Assembly (NCBI RefSeq): GCF_029168945.1
Contig: NC_083610.1
Coordinates: forward strand, 51,849,429-51,913,428
Reading direction: 5' to 3'
Origin: Cannabis sativa
Taxonomy: Eukaryota; Streptophyta; Magnoliopsida; Rosales; Cannabaceae
DNA length: 64,000 nucleotides
The notes under the pieces were generated by a model. That model saw nothing but the letters and a program-made list of their open reading frames with translations, made no database searches and was not told where the DNA came from. The position numbers were made by a program, and so were the translations under genes. Positions 12,288-23,032 of this stretch are shown one piece after another. The first letter of the stretch is position 1. Each line of letters opens with the position of its first letter.

Positions 12288-14200
12288 TGTTGGGTTTTAT
12301 GCCCTAAATAAAACTCATTTCATTTAATCAGATTTACTTATTAATAAAGATCAGAAATAACATTTTCTGTTGCATGGTTCACATGATTTATTTCATGATT
12401 ATATGTATATAATGTATGAATTCTTTTTAAGTCCAGAACATATGAGTTTGTTAAAGATTATAGTGTTGTCAGCACAGTGGAATATAATCTTTATTGTATG
12501 TTCAAAAGTTTATTCCCTGATTTGTCAGAACACTGGATTTAGACTGACATGGTATAATCAGCGATAGGTATTCTTACACCTTGGAAAAGTGTTATGTCCT
12601 TTCCAGGACATTGGCAAAGTTTACCAGTATCGGATGTATGGAGTATACATCGGAAGGGACCGATATTGAACTTTGATTAGATATGTTAAAATTTACCGTA
12701 ATATCTATTCAATTCAATATCACCTGTTGATCCTAGATCACATGATCGAAATCCTGATATGGTTAGGTTCAATCTCAAGAGTGTCATTCGTGTTCTTTGA
12801 TTTGTTAAGTTAAGCCTACTTTTGGGTTAGGGTGACACTTACATTTTGGGAACACGGTAGTGCAATTGAGTGGGAGCGCTAACATAAATATGGAATCTAT
12901 AGCTTCTATTTGGCAAATAGAAGTAAAGGATGATTTCCTTCGAGCTTAACCAAACGAAGATAAATGGTGGAGATCTCATTTCACTTAGGTGAAATATCAT
13001 TTATACAGGGTTAAGTGTTTTAAGGATAAAATACATTGTAGGGTGTTACGGTAATTTAATCCCTGTACAGTGTAAATCATCTATATAGAGGATCATTGAT
13101 CACATTAGGGTTATAACAATGGATAACTAATGACGTGTCTATATCGTGGAACATATAGAGCTTTTCTATATGACTGAGAGTGCAATTCCAAGTTCTAAGT
13201 GTGGATTCAATGAGGAATTAATCAGTTAGGGAATTTACTTGGTAAATTCGGTTCGACTTATTGGAAGCTCGGTTATATAGACCCATGGTCCCCATACTAG
13301 TTGAGACCATACTGCTTGTAAGACTCAGTTAATTGATTTTAATTAATCAATTATAATTCTAAAAGTTAGACTATGTCTACTTTATGAATTCTCACAGTTT
13401 AAGGATGAAATAGTAAAGAAAAGGGTTTCTAAGTTTAATTATTAATTAAGAGACTTTGTATGTCTAATTAATAATTATTTTAAATGACAATGTTATTTAA
13501 TAATCTATTTTAGTTATTAAATAATTAGTTTTGGCATTTAAATGATTAGAATTGGAAAAATGGCATTTTTGGAGAAATTGAAATAAAATTGAGGAAACTG
13601 CAAAATCCAAGTGAGGCCCATATCACCCTATGGCCGGCACCTCTTTGCTTGTTTTCCCAATTATTATTTTTAATTTTAACTGCCATGTAATTGCTAATCA
13701 AAGCCTAGCTATAATAGGAAAGTGGTGGTTCACACTAAATAAGGCAGTTAATTGATTACACAGTAATTAAGGAAACTGTTTTATTTGGAAAGTTGTGCTC
13801 TCCCTTTTCCCTATATAAAGCAACCTTGCTCTCTTCTCTTGTATGGATGAAAAGCCACGAAATTAAGAGAGAAAAATAGAGAGAAATTTCGAAATCCTTG
13901 TGAGATGAGTAGTGCCCACACACATCAAGTGGTATCTCAATCATAGTATGGAAGTCTATGGAATTTCTGCATCAAAGAAGGAGAAAAGAAGATCCAGGTT
14001 CAGATATTGGTGATGCTCTGCTACAGAAAGGAATCAAGGGCTAGAGATCTGAACGGAAGGAGTCATATTATTCCGCTGCACCCAGTGTAAGGTTTTCTAA
14101 CTTTATATGTGTTTATTTTCATTGTTTTAGAATTCATATTAGGTTGTTAATCCAACATACTTGTTAGTAAATCTAGATCCTGGTAAAATAACTTCCAACA
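12288..14200 (+). repeat. Solo LTR of family 1, plus orientation
   Basis: A single 1913-bp LTR beginning TGTTGGGTTTTATGCCC and ending CTTCCAACA, flanked on both sides by GAGCT (12283-12287, 14201-14205). No internal sequence is attached, and the leader of element A continues across it. It is the remnant of a full element that lost one LTR and its body by LTR-LTR recombination. A TATA-like box (TATATAAA, 13812-13819) lies about 390 bp before its end, where the LTR promoter is expected. Confidence 0.94.
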
Positions 14201-14205
14201 GAGCT

Positions 14206-14416
14206 GACAACTCTATTCAATAAATGGTAGCTTTGACTCTCGCCTAAACGGGACACTGATATTAGTTTGTTGAAAACCTTGGAAATTATTTAGGATTTAT
14301 TTTTTAGTATTTTGTCTTATCATTCCTACATGCTATGTGCTTATAATTTCTGAATTGGATTTTGTGTTAAACCATTATTGATTTCTATTTATTATTTTGT
14401 AGTATCCTCTATAACC
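14206..14416 (+). other. End of element A leader, upstream of gag
   Basis: Continuation of the leader after the solo LTR. It carries the second GACTCTCGCCTAAACGGGACA motif (14235-14255). In the uninterrupted sister leaders the two motifs are about 113 bp apart. Confidence 0.8.
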
Positions 14417-15283
14417 ATGATGAATTCCATGTTATCACTCTTGACCGAAAATAAGCTAAATGGATCTAACTTTCCAAAATTGAATGAGAACATTAATATT
14501 GCTCTCATAGGAGAAAGTGCCTTGTTTGTGTTAACTGAGCCGTATCCAGAAGTGCCGGGGGACAATGCAACCAAAGTTGTGAAAGAAAAGTATGAGCGTT
14601 GGCAGAAAGCTAACGACAAAGCTCTATACTTCATGCTTTCCAGCATGGTTCACACCCTTAAAACTCAGTTTTCTAAAACCGAAAAGGCTGCTGAAGTTAT
14701 GACGAAGTTAACTAAGCTATTCCGTAGGGCATCTCTTCAGTCTCGCTTTGACGCGACTAAGAAATACATCAATGCACGGATGGAACCCCATCAAAACGTG
14801 CGTGATCATGTTCTCCTCATGGCAAGTTATTTCCAAGAAGCCCAGGATCATGGTGTTGAAATGGATCACACTACTCAAGTAAGCCTTATCTTGAATAGTC
14901 TGACTCCATCATTTCTGCTCTATACATCAAATTATGTCATGAATAAGAAGGACATAGATTTTCATGAGTTAGTCATTGACCTTCAGACATATGAAAATTT
15001 GATTGGAGGCCCCAAGAAGAAAGGGAGTAAGCCTCAAAATTCTGGCAATGGTAATGGGATGGTCAAACCTGAGGCAAATGTTGCCTCAGCTTCTAAACCC
15101 AAATCAAAGAAGAAGTGGAGAAACACCAAGAAGCGTGCCAAAGCCATGAAAAACAAAAAGGCTGCTGCTTCTGGTGATGCACTCAAAGGAAAATGTTTCT
15201 GCTGCAATGAGAAAGGTCATTGGAAACCCCAATGTCCTAAACTTCTTGCAAAGAAACAAGGTATTTCTTTCTATAAACTTTAA
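14417..15283 (+). CDS. Copia-type gag polyprotein of element A (intact)
   Basis: A 288-aa capsid/nucleocapsid protein of a Ty1/Copia-type retrotransposon (UBN2-like gag), which would assemble cytoplasmic virus-like particles and bind genomic RNA. The body shows typical features of plant Copia gag: LNGSNFPKLNENINIALIG near the N-terminus, a helical middle (NARMEPHQNVRDHVLLMASY), a Lys-rich linker, and one zinc knuckle CFCCNEKGHWKPQC near the C-terminus. The ATG at 14417 is preferred to the upstream in-frame ATG at 14378 because the sister genes begin at the same place (MNPMLSLL, MSNPMLSLL). No protease, integrase or RT follows, so only gag is encoded. The reading frame is open although the element is broken by two insertions. 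Function is inferred from family knowledge. Confidence 0.85.
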   Translation: MMNSMLSLLTENKLNGSNFPKLNENINIALIGESALFVLTEPYPEVPGDNATKVVKEKYERWQKANDKALYFMLSSMVHTLKTQFSKTEKAAEVMTKLTKLFRRASLQSRFDATKKYINARMEPHQNVRDHVLLMASYFQEAQDHGVEMDHTTQVSLILNSLTPSFLLYTSNYVMNKKDIDFHELVIDLQTYENLIGGPKKKGSKPQNSGNGNGMVKPEANVASASKPKSKKKWRNTKKRAKAMKNKKAAASGDALKGKCFCCNEKGHWKPQCPKLLAKKQGISFYKL

Positions 15284-15359
15284 GAGTTTTAGTGAATTAT
15301 TATCCAATTGGATTATTGATTCTAGACTAACTTTGTTTATTTGTTTCTTCTTCTTGTAG
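15261..15359 (+). other. Intron-like segment at gag 3' end with protease-like remnant
   Basis: Right after codons KKQ comes a GT donor (15261), a pyrimidine tract TTTGTTTCTTCTTCTTG and an AG acceptor (15358-15359). The same GT...AG layout is kept in the other two gag copies (45055-45148 and about 52786-52887, minus strand). In another frame the segment reads NWIIDSRLT, and NWIYDSGLT or FWIINSGL in the sisters. This resembles the W-I-L-D-S-G active site of Copia protease, suggesting where pol was lost. Splicing would add only a few residues before a stop. Both readings are inference. Confidence 0.4.
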
Positions 15360-17064
15360 GCCAAGCTACTTGAACTCAGATGCTATTTTAGTGAGTTGGA
15401 TCGGAAAGCTGGACAAAAGGGTGAAGATCGTCCAAGATGAAGATGAAGCTCATTTATCTAATTTTGAATTAATTGTTTTAGTTTAAAGACAATTTGGATT
15501 TTGAATTTTAGTTAGGGATTTTTATCCCTGTTTTCTCATATTGTTGCAATACATTTTTTATTATTAATAATATTTTATTTTATTTTCTATTCAAACAAAA
15601 TTGCAATTTATGAGATTGAGCTTCATTTACTTTATCTTAAACCACAATTACCACATTATATTTATATGTTTGTATGTGTAAGTGTTTTTATTATTGATGC
15701 AAATTCTATAATATTTACAACTCTTCATAGAGTTATATTAAGTAAACACTAGAAATTATTTCTATGTTTATTAATAATTCTTAATTCTAATACAATTATT
15801 AAGAATTTGTTTAATAAAAGGATCTTTTGATCTGATAGGGGTGGAGAAAAGTTAAGAAAACTATGCATTTCAACGATCTTTTATATCAAATGAACTCTGG
15901 ATTGTATTCAACTCCACATAAACTCTATAACACTTAGAGAATCATGATCTTTATAACCTTTAGGGGTGGATCATAATCTCTATATACTTAGGGGTGGAAT
16001 TTATCCACAATACCATATGTAGCACATATTTTCTTTAAACGTGGAAGTAATATAATGAATTAGCTATTATCAATATAAATCCTTGATCTTGATTGTATGT
16101 TCCAATTTAGTTTTACTGTTGTAGTAAATAATGATACCTATAAAAGTTCTTTGATAATGTATCACACTACCTTAATTGAGTGGGAGAATTTTAAAATTCT
16201 TTACCGATCTTCATTAGGTTGACACTTGTGATAGGAACTTAAGAACACTTCTGAAAAGCAAATCTAACCATTCATGTGGATAGATATAACTTATCAGAAT
16301 TATGAGAATAAGATAAAAGAATTCTAGTAGTATTCGAATGACTTGAACCAAAATTTCTTAATCCTCATAACATTTTATGGTATCTTAATTTTGATTACTT
16401 AATCTCTAGCAAGTATTTTTCACTTTAAATACTAGTCTGCTATGTTGATGATTTAGTCTTAAAAGAAACTTAAAGTTTCAAACTAATACAAAAGTCACAA
16501 ATAGATAACTCTCCAAACAATAAGAGGTTAAAAGTATTATTTAACCAGACATCTGCTATTGAGTGGGAGCTATCTGAGATGTAATCAAATAAGGAACATT
16601 AGAAGATATTCAAGAAAGATTTATGAAAGTGATCTATATGTTAGATATTAAGGAACTGTATATCAGTTATCCTTGTGTCTACCCCAACTCATTCGAATTC
16701 TTGAGATGGTGGTTACTCTGGGGGTGGAGGAGTTATTCTATAATAATTCAAGCTCTACCAAAGAAGATTTATAACTTTGTAAATTTGAAATTACCAGAAA
16801 GTTATTTTATCGAAGAAAAGTCTACGCTGTATTATCTCAATTCCATATTTTAAAATATGAGAGATATATCTTCTGTTTATTCAGATGTACTTTAAAACAG
16901 TAAGGATTTCAGTATCCCTTGATGAGTAAAGCATATAGTAAAGGATGTTTCATAAATGTATTTATGAACTAGTTTCCAGAAGTTTGGGTGGATTCAAATA
17001 TACTACACTTGATCTGAAGATCAAGACATTAGATTGATTTATTTGCACAGTTTGTTTTATGTTA
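15360..17064 (+). other. Non-coding 3' body of element A
   Basis: 1.7 kb between gag and PPT without a recognisable pol domain. It matches the sister bodies 43360-45054 and 51055-52785 in reverse. Repeated purine-rich words occur: AGGGGTGGA three times within 15836-15995, and TTGAGTGGGAG at 16178 and 16560. The 76-aa ORF at 16623-16853 is not conserved as a protein. Confidence 0.75.
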
Positions 17065-17079
17065 GTGCAAGTGGGAGTT
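17065..17079 (+). other. Polypurine tract of element A
   Basis: GTGCAAGTGGGAGTT directly precedes the 3' LTR start TGTTGGGTTTTGTGCCC at 17080. Confidence 0.9.
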
Positions 17080-18972
17080 TGTTGGGTTTTGTGCCCTAAA
17101 TAAAACCTTTTACAATCTGATTAGTTATCAATATAAGAAATTTGAAGTGATTTATGTTTGCATGAATTTTACATGCTAATGGTTTAATATGTTTATTACA
17201 TTTACACACAAAATTTGTTAAGTCCAGATTATATGTTTATTCACAATTACAGTATCGTCAACACAGTGGAATGTGATTGTTATTATATGAATCAAAAGAC
17301 TAAATCCCTGTTTCATCAGTGTTTTGGATTTACACAAATGTCATAATCAGCGATGATGTGTACTTACACTTGGAGTAAGTGTTATGTTCTTTCCAGGACA
17401 TTGGTAAAGTATACTAGTTTCGAATGTATGGAGAATACATTGGACTGGACCGATATTGCAACTTAGTTAAGATATTATAAACTTACCGTCATATCTTTCC
17501 AAGTCAATATCAGTAGTTGATCTTAAGATTAAAAGAATCTAAATCCTGATATGCTTAGGCTCAACTCAGGAGTGATATTCATGTTCTTTGATTTATTAGT
17601 TAAGCCTACTTTTGGGTCAGGGTGATACGTATATTTTGGGAACATGATAGTATGATTGAGTGGGAGTGCTGAACATAAATATGGAATCTATAGCTTCTAC
17701 TGGTGTATAGAAGTCAAGTGATGATTCCCTTCGAGCTTAGCTAAATAGAAGTAAATGGATGAGCTCTTGTTTAAGTGACTAATTCTTAGATCACTAAACA
17801 TCATTTACAGGTAGCTAAGTGTTTTAAGGGGCAAAATACGTTGAGGGGTGAGAACAGTAAAATTATCCCATCTCGATGTAAATCATCTATATAGAGGATC
17901 TTTGATCACAATAAGATTATAACAATGGTTAAATGAGATAGCATATCTATATCGTGGAACATATAATATGCTTTATATAAGTCTGAGAGTGAAATTATAA
18001 GTTCTAAGAGTGGATTCAACGAAGAATTAATAAGTAGGAATTTACTTAGTAAATTCGGTTCACTTATTGGAAGCTCAGCATATAGATCCATGGTCCCCAT
18101 TCTAGTTGAGACTATACTGCTTGTAAGACTCAATAATTGATTTGTGATTAATCAATTATAATTCTAAAGTTAGACTATGTCTAATTTGTGAATTTTCACT
18201 AAGCAGGGGCGAAATTGTAAAGAAAAGAGATTCTAAGTTTATTTATTAATTAATAGACTTTATATGTCTAATTAATAATTAAATTAAATGAAAATATTAT
18301 TTAATAATCTATTTTAGTTATTAAATAATTAGTTTTGGCATTTAAATGGTTAGAATTGGAAAATTGGCATTTTTGAGAAAATAGAAATAAAATTGTGAAA
18401 ACTGCAAAAACCAAGTGAGACCCATTACACACCTTGGCCGGCCACTTAAGCATGATTTTCCAATTAATATTTTCATTATTTTAATGCCAAATAATTACTA
18501 ACCTAAACCTAGTAGTTGCCTATAAATAGAAAGTGATGGCTTAGTCAAACAACAAGTTTTAACAAGTTTTCAAACATTCTGTCAGAAAATTACTTTTTCA
18601 GAAAAGTGAGCCTTCCCTCTCTCTCTATAGCCGAACCAACCTCTCTCTCTTTTCCTCTTCTAAATTTCGAAACCCTCAGTGATAGAGTAGTGCCAACACA
18701 CAGCAAGTGGTACCTCAATCATAGATTGGAAGACTGTGAAGGATCACACACAAAGAGAAGGACATTCTGGCTCAGATCTTGATAATACTCTGCGACAGAA
18801 AGGATACAAGGGTTGGAGATCTGAGTGGAAGGAGACATTATTCCGCTGCAACCAATGTAAGGTTTTCTTAACTTTATATGTGTTTATTTATTGTTTTAGA
18901 AAGCTCATATTTAGGGTGTTAAACAACATACTTGTGAGTAGATCTAAGATCCTGGTAAAATAAATTCCAACA
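17080..18972 (+). repeat. 3' LTR of element A
   Basis: An 1893-bp family-1 LTR, from TGTTGGGTTTTGTGCC to AAATTCCAACA, placed behind PPT and gag of element A. A TATA box TATAAATA lies at 18521-18528, about 445 bp from the LTR end. The sequence after it (GATTC) belongs to another LTR; the matching TSD would lie before the window. Confidence 0.93.
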
Positions 18973-19210
18973 GATTCAACATCAAAGGAAGGAGAGAAAG
19001 AGATCCAGGTTCAGATCTTGGTGATGCTCTGCTACAGAAAGGAATCAAGGGCTAGAGATCTGAATGGAAGGAGTCATTATATTCCGCTGCACCCAATGTA
19101 AGGTTTACTACACTTTATATGTGTTTATTTCATTGTTTTAGAATTCATATTAGGATGTTAATGAAACATACTTGTTAGTAAATCTAGATCCTAGTAAAAT
19201 ATATCCAACA
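18973..19210 (+). repeat. Family-1 LTR 3' fragment (B), target of element A
   Basis: The last 238 bp of another plus-oriented family-1 LTR: AGAGATCCAGGTTCAG, GCTCTGCTACAGAAAGG, CCGCTGCACCCAATGTAAGG and the end ATATCCAACA all match the ends of the other LTRs. Element A inserted into it, so the first 1.6 kb of this LTR should lie left of the window. Its right end abuts coding-like sequence of Tat element C. Confidence 0.88.
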
Positions 19211-22200
19211 ACTTCTACTTCTCTCAGCCAGACTTCAAGTGGCTGACCGGCACTATGGACAAGGATGTTAGCAAGATTGGAGGTTTCGTTGACGAGTATT
19301 ACTTCGTGGAAGGAATGGATTCCACCTATACTCGATTTCAATAGATCCCAATATATTGTCGTCTTCCTCTTACACTGGCACTTAGGGACAGGGCTCAAAA
19401 GATTCTCTGATTGCCGAATGCTGCTTGGAACATCACTTTGTTGACCTCGAAGGACAACTTTGTGAAGTACAAGCTTTATTCGGCAGACTTTATACCCTAG
19501 CCTGTGAAGGGGAGGAAGAAGAAGTCTAGGGCTGGTCAGGCTGAGGAAGTTGAGCAAGAGAAGGAGCTCATTCAACTTAAGCGTGAGGCTAAGTTGAAGG
19601 ATGATGCAGGAGCCAAGTAGTATGCTCAGGAATATTCTGAGCAGGAGAAGGAGGCTCAAGAATATTCTAAGCAGGTTAGGCCGCTCAAGAAGAAGAAAAC
19701 CCTCCCAACTGGACAGAGGTTCATCGAACATACTATTCGGATCAGAGAGCCTGATCCACCTGCTCGAACATCCACCCCTGCAGAGGGAAAGGGAAAAGTC
19801 TTCCTGGAAAAGCAAGAAGACTCTTCAGATGATGACGCCCCATCTGTGCTTGTTCGGGCAGATGCTCCTGCCATCATGTAGAGTAGTTCATCTTGCATTT
19901 ATTTTTCTTGATTTTCATCCTTCGCATATTTTGTATCTTCTTCTGACTGTATTTTTTTTATTTCGTGCAAAAATGTCTCAGAAGATGATCGAGGCACTCA
20001 AGAAGAGAGTGTGGGGAAGCTCGGGCTTATCCTTTCTGGCAAAGAAGTCTAGACTACGTCCAAAGAGAAAGCACCAACTGGTGAGGTCATTGATCTTTCT
20101 TAAGAACAAGCTGTTGCGGACCCTCCTACCTCGAAGGTTACTAAGACGAAAGGTTCTCAAGGAGGGAGTTCTGACGAACCTGAGCAAGCGAAGGGTGGAT
20201 CCGAGCTGATCAGAAGCGGGACGGAACAAGTCAAGGCTCCTGCCGCACCTTTAATATTGCATACAGAGACCAAAAGTGGCAGAGACATGCTCAACCACTA
20301 TGTGAGCCGGTTGGTCCCAGAGGTGAACGAACAGTTGGCTGGGGCGGATAATGACTTGTCTTTGGAGCTTGTTATGGGAGAAGTCTTGAAAGAACTTTCG
20401 AGGGTAAGTCTTTTCAAACATTTTTCCTTTATTCCTCTTTGACTAGTTTGGATTTTAATGCCTTTTTCCGCAAAGACTGGTTTGAAGATGGCCTACGCCT
20501 ATTCCCGAGCTAAGTCGACTACTGCTAAGAACCTTGCCATCTCTAACACAATACGAATAGAAGTGGACTTGGCCAAAAAGGATGCCGAGGATGCGCGGGT
20601 TCAACTTGGAGATGTGCGGATAGAGCTGGGAGAGGTCAATAAGAAACTTCTAGCGGCCGAGACAAAAGTTGTCGAGCCGACCAAGGAACTGCAAGAGACG
20701 CCATCAACCGAGCAACTTGAAGCTGATATTGATTCTTTGTCTCTGGACGTTACAAGTCTTCAAGAAGAAAGAGAGGGTCTCCGGACCCTTCTTTGCAGGT
20801 TGGAGGATGAGAAAAAGGCCATGGAGGAGGAGCTCAAGGCTGAGGCTAATGTGTTTATTATTCAATGAGGCATTAAATGGCCAGGGAGGAGGAGCTTGTT
20901 ATGGGAGAAGTCTTAAAAGAACTTTCGAGGGTAAGTCTTTTCTAACATTTTTCCTTTATTCCTCTTTGAATAGTTTTGATTTTAATGCCTTTTTCCGCAA
21001 AGACTGGTTTGAAGATGGCCTACGCCTATTCCCAAGCTAAGTCGACTACTGCTAAGAACCTTTCCATTTCTAACACAATACGAATAGAAGTGGACTTGGC
21101 CAAAAAGGATGCCGAGGATGCGTGGGTTCAACTTGGAGCTGTGCGGATAGAGCTGGGAGAGGTCAATAAGAAACTTCTAGCGGCTGAGACAAAAGTTGTC
21201 GAGCCGACCAAGGAACTGCAGGAGACGCCATCAACCGAGCAACTTGAAGCTGATATTGATTCATTGTCTCTGGACATTACAGGTCTTTAAGACAAAAGAG
21301 AGGGTCTCCGGACCCTTCTTTGCAGGTTGGAGGATGAGAAAAAGGCCATGGAGGGGGAGCTCAAGGCTGAGGCTAATGTGTTTATTATTCAATGAGGCAT
21401 TAAAAGGCCATGGAGGAGGAGCTTGTTATGGGAGAAGTCTTAAAAGAACTTTCGAGGGTAAGTCTTTTCTAACATTTTTCCTTTATTCCTCTTTGACTAA
21501 TTTTGATTTTAATGCCTTTTTCTGCAAAGACTGGTTTGAAGATGGCCTACGCCTATTCCCAAGCTAAGTCGACTACTGCTAAGAACTTTGCCATTTCTAA
21601 CACAATACGAATAGAAGTGGACTTGGCCAAAAAGGATGCCGAGGATGCTCGGGTTCAACTTCAAGCTGTGCGGATAGAGCTGGGAGAGGTCAATAAGAAA
21701 CTTCTAGCGACCGAGACAAAAGTTGTCGAGCTGACCAAGGCATTCCAGGAGACGCCATCAACCGAGCAACTTGAAGCTGATATTGATTCTTTGTCTCTGG
21801 ACGTTACAAGTCTTCAAGACGAAAGAGACGGTCTCTGGACCCTTCTTTGTAGGTTGGAGGATGAGAAAAAGGCCATGGAGGGGGAGCTCAAGGCTGAGGC
21901 TAATGTGTTTATTATTCAATGAGGCATTAAAAGGCCATGGAGGAGGAGCTTGTTATGGGAGAATTCTTAAAAGAACTTTCGAGGGTAAGTCTTTTCTAAC
22001 ATTTTTCCTTTAGTCCTCTTTGACTAGTTTGGATTTTAATGCCTTTTTCCGCAAAGACTTGTTTGAAGATGGCCTACGCCTATTCCCGAGCTAAGTCGAC
22101 TACTGCTAAGAACCTTGCCATTTCTAACACAATACGAATAGAAGTGGACTTGGCCAAAAGGATGCCGAGGATGTGCGGGTTCAACTTGGAGCTGTGCGGA

Positions 22201-22463
22201 TAGAGCAGGGAGAGGTCAATAAGAAACTTCTAGCGGCCGAGACAAAAGTTGTCGAGCCGACCAAAGAACTGCAGGAGACGCCATCAACCGAGCAACTTGA
22301 AGCTGATATTGATTCTTTGTCTCTGGACGTTACAAGTCTTCAAGACGAAAGAGAGGGTCTCCAGACCCTTCTTTGCAGGTTGGAGGATGAGAAAAAGGCC
22401 ATGGAGGAGGAGCTCAAGGCTGAGGCTAATGTGTTTATTATTCGGCCAGTAAGCCTTCTTTAA
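19211..22463 (+). pseudogene. Antisense extra ORF of Tat element C (decayed, exon amplified)
   Basis: Opposite-strand gene of the Tat element, of unknown function. It aligns to 62682-64000 of element D, including FYFSQ, DEYYFxxGMDxTxT and KYKL. It resembles the 'putative gypsy-type transposon' domain family known from Tat antisense ORFs. The first segment (to about 19882) ends at CATCAT|GTAGAG, the same place as the donor in D. The acceptor before ATGTCTCAGAAG (19972) has changed from GCAG to GCAA. A second segment (19972-20403) includes DMLNHYVSRLVPEV. An intron with donor GTAAGT (20404) and acceptor CGCAAAG (20475) leads to a coiled-coil exon starting LKMAYAYSRAKSTTAKNL. In-frame TAG codons (for example near 19343 and 19618) and the interrupted 5' end mark it as dead. 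Confidence 0.7.
20365..22442 (+). repeat. 527-bp tandem repeat spanning intron and coiled-coil exon
   Basis: Four near-identical units start with GAGCTTGTTATGGGAGAA at 20365, 20892, 21419 and 21946. The period is exactly 527 bp each time, and the last unit runs about 497 bp before diverging at ATTCGGCCAGTAAG. Each unit holds the intron (GTAAGTCTTTTC...CGCAAAG) and the exon MAYAYSRAKSTTAKN to the end. 527 is not a multiple of three, and each of the first three units ends in an in-frame stop (VFIIQ*). Junctions share GGCCATGGAGGAGGAGCT with a site inside the unit. Confidence 0.93.
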
Positions 22464-23032
22464 GCAAGGTGACCGCTCAAGCGGTCTTTGAATGTATTTA
22501 TTATTCAATGAATTTCATCCCTTGTTTATAATGATCGTGCAATATGTTTGTTTTTATTTTGTTTTTGTTTTTTACGAAATGCTTTGTGCATGTATAGGTG
22601 CCCCCCAAGTGACCGTGCAGACTTTTGACTCTTGGTCACTTGTTTTTTCACAAGTATGCTTTTTTCTCTGTTCTAGGTTTCGGGTATGAGCATACCTTCT
22701 GTATGCACTGGATGGTAAATTGGTAACATGCAAATGAACTCGACTCAAATTGAATTTAAATAAACATCTTTATTCATTTATTGGTCGGAAATATGTTTGT
22801 TACCATAGTAACTTACATCAAAGCTATTATGTTGATCTGGTTTGATCTTTAGCTTAGCATAAACAAAACAAATTGCAGAAAATAAAAATTATACTTGCAA
22901 AGGAGGTCATTCGACCTGAGTACTTGATAATTTTATCCGAACCTTTGAGCGTGGTCCGCCTAGAAGGCCATTCACTTAAGAGCAAATGTTCTTTTTATTT
23001 CATACTTGAAAAGGTCATCCGACCTGGTACTT
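22464..23032. other. Spacer between antisense ORF and pol end of element C
   Basis: About 570 bp separating the two converging coding regions. It is T-rich, with no convincing ORF or repeat. Confidence 0.6.

Noticed and set aside
14392..14646. 84-aa ORF opposite to gag (also 45646-46026 and 53487-53756)
   Set aside because: A shadow of the conserved gag reading frame on the other strand.
16623..16853. 76-aa ORF after gag as a pol remnant
   Set aside because: No RT or RNase H motif could be seen, and the frame is not open in the sister bodies.
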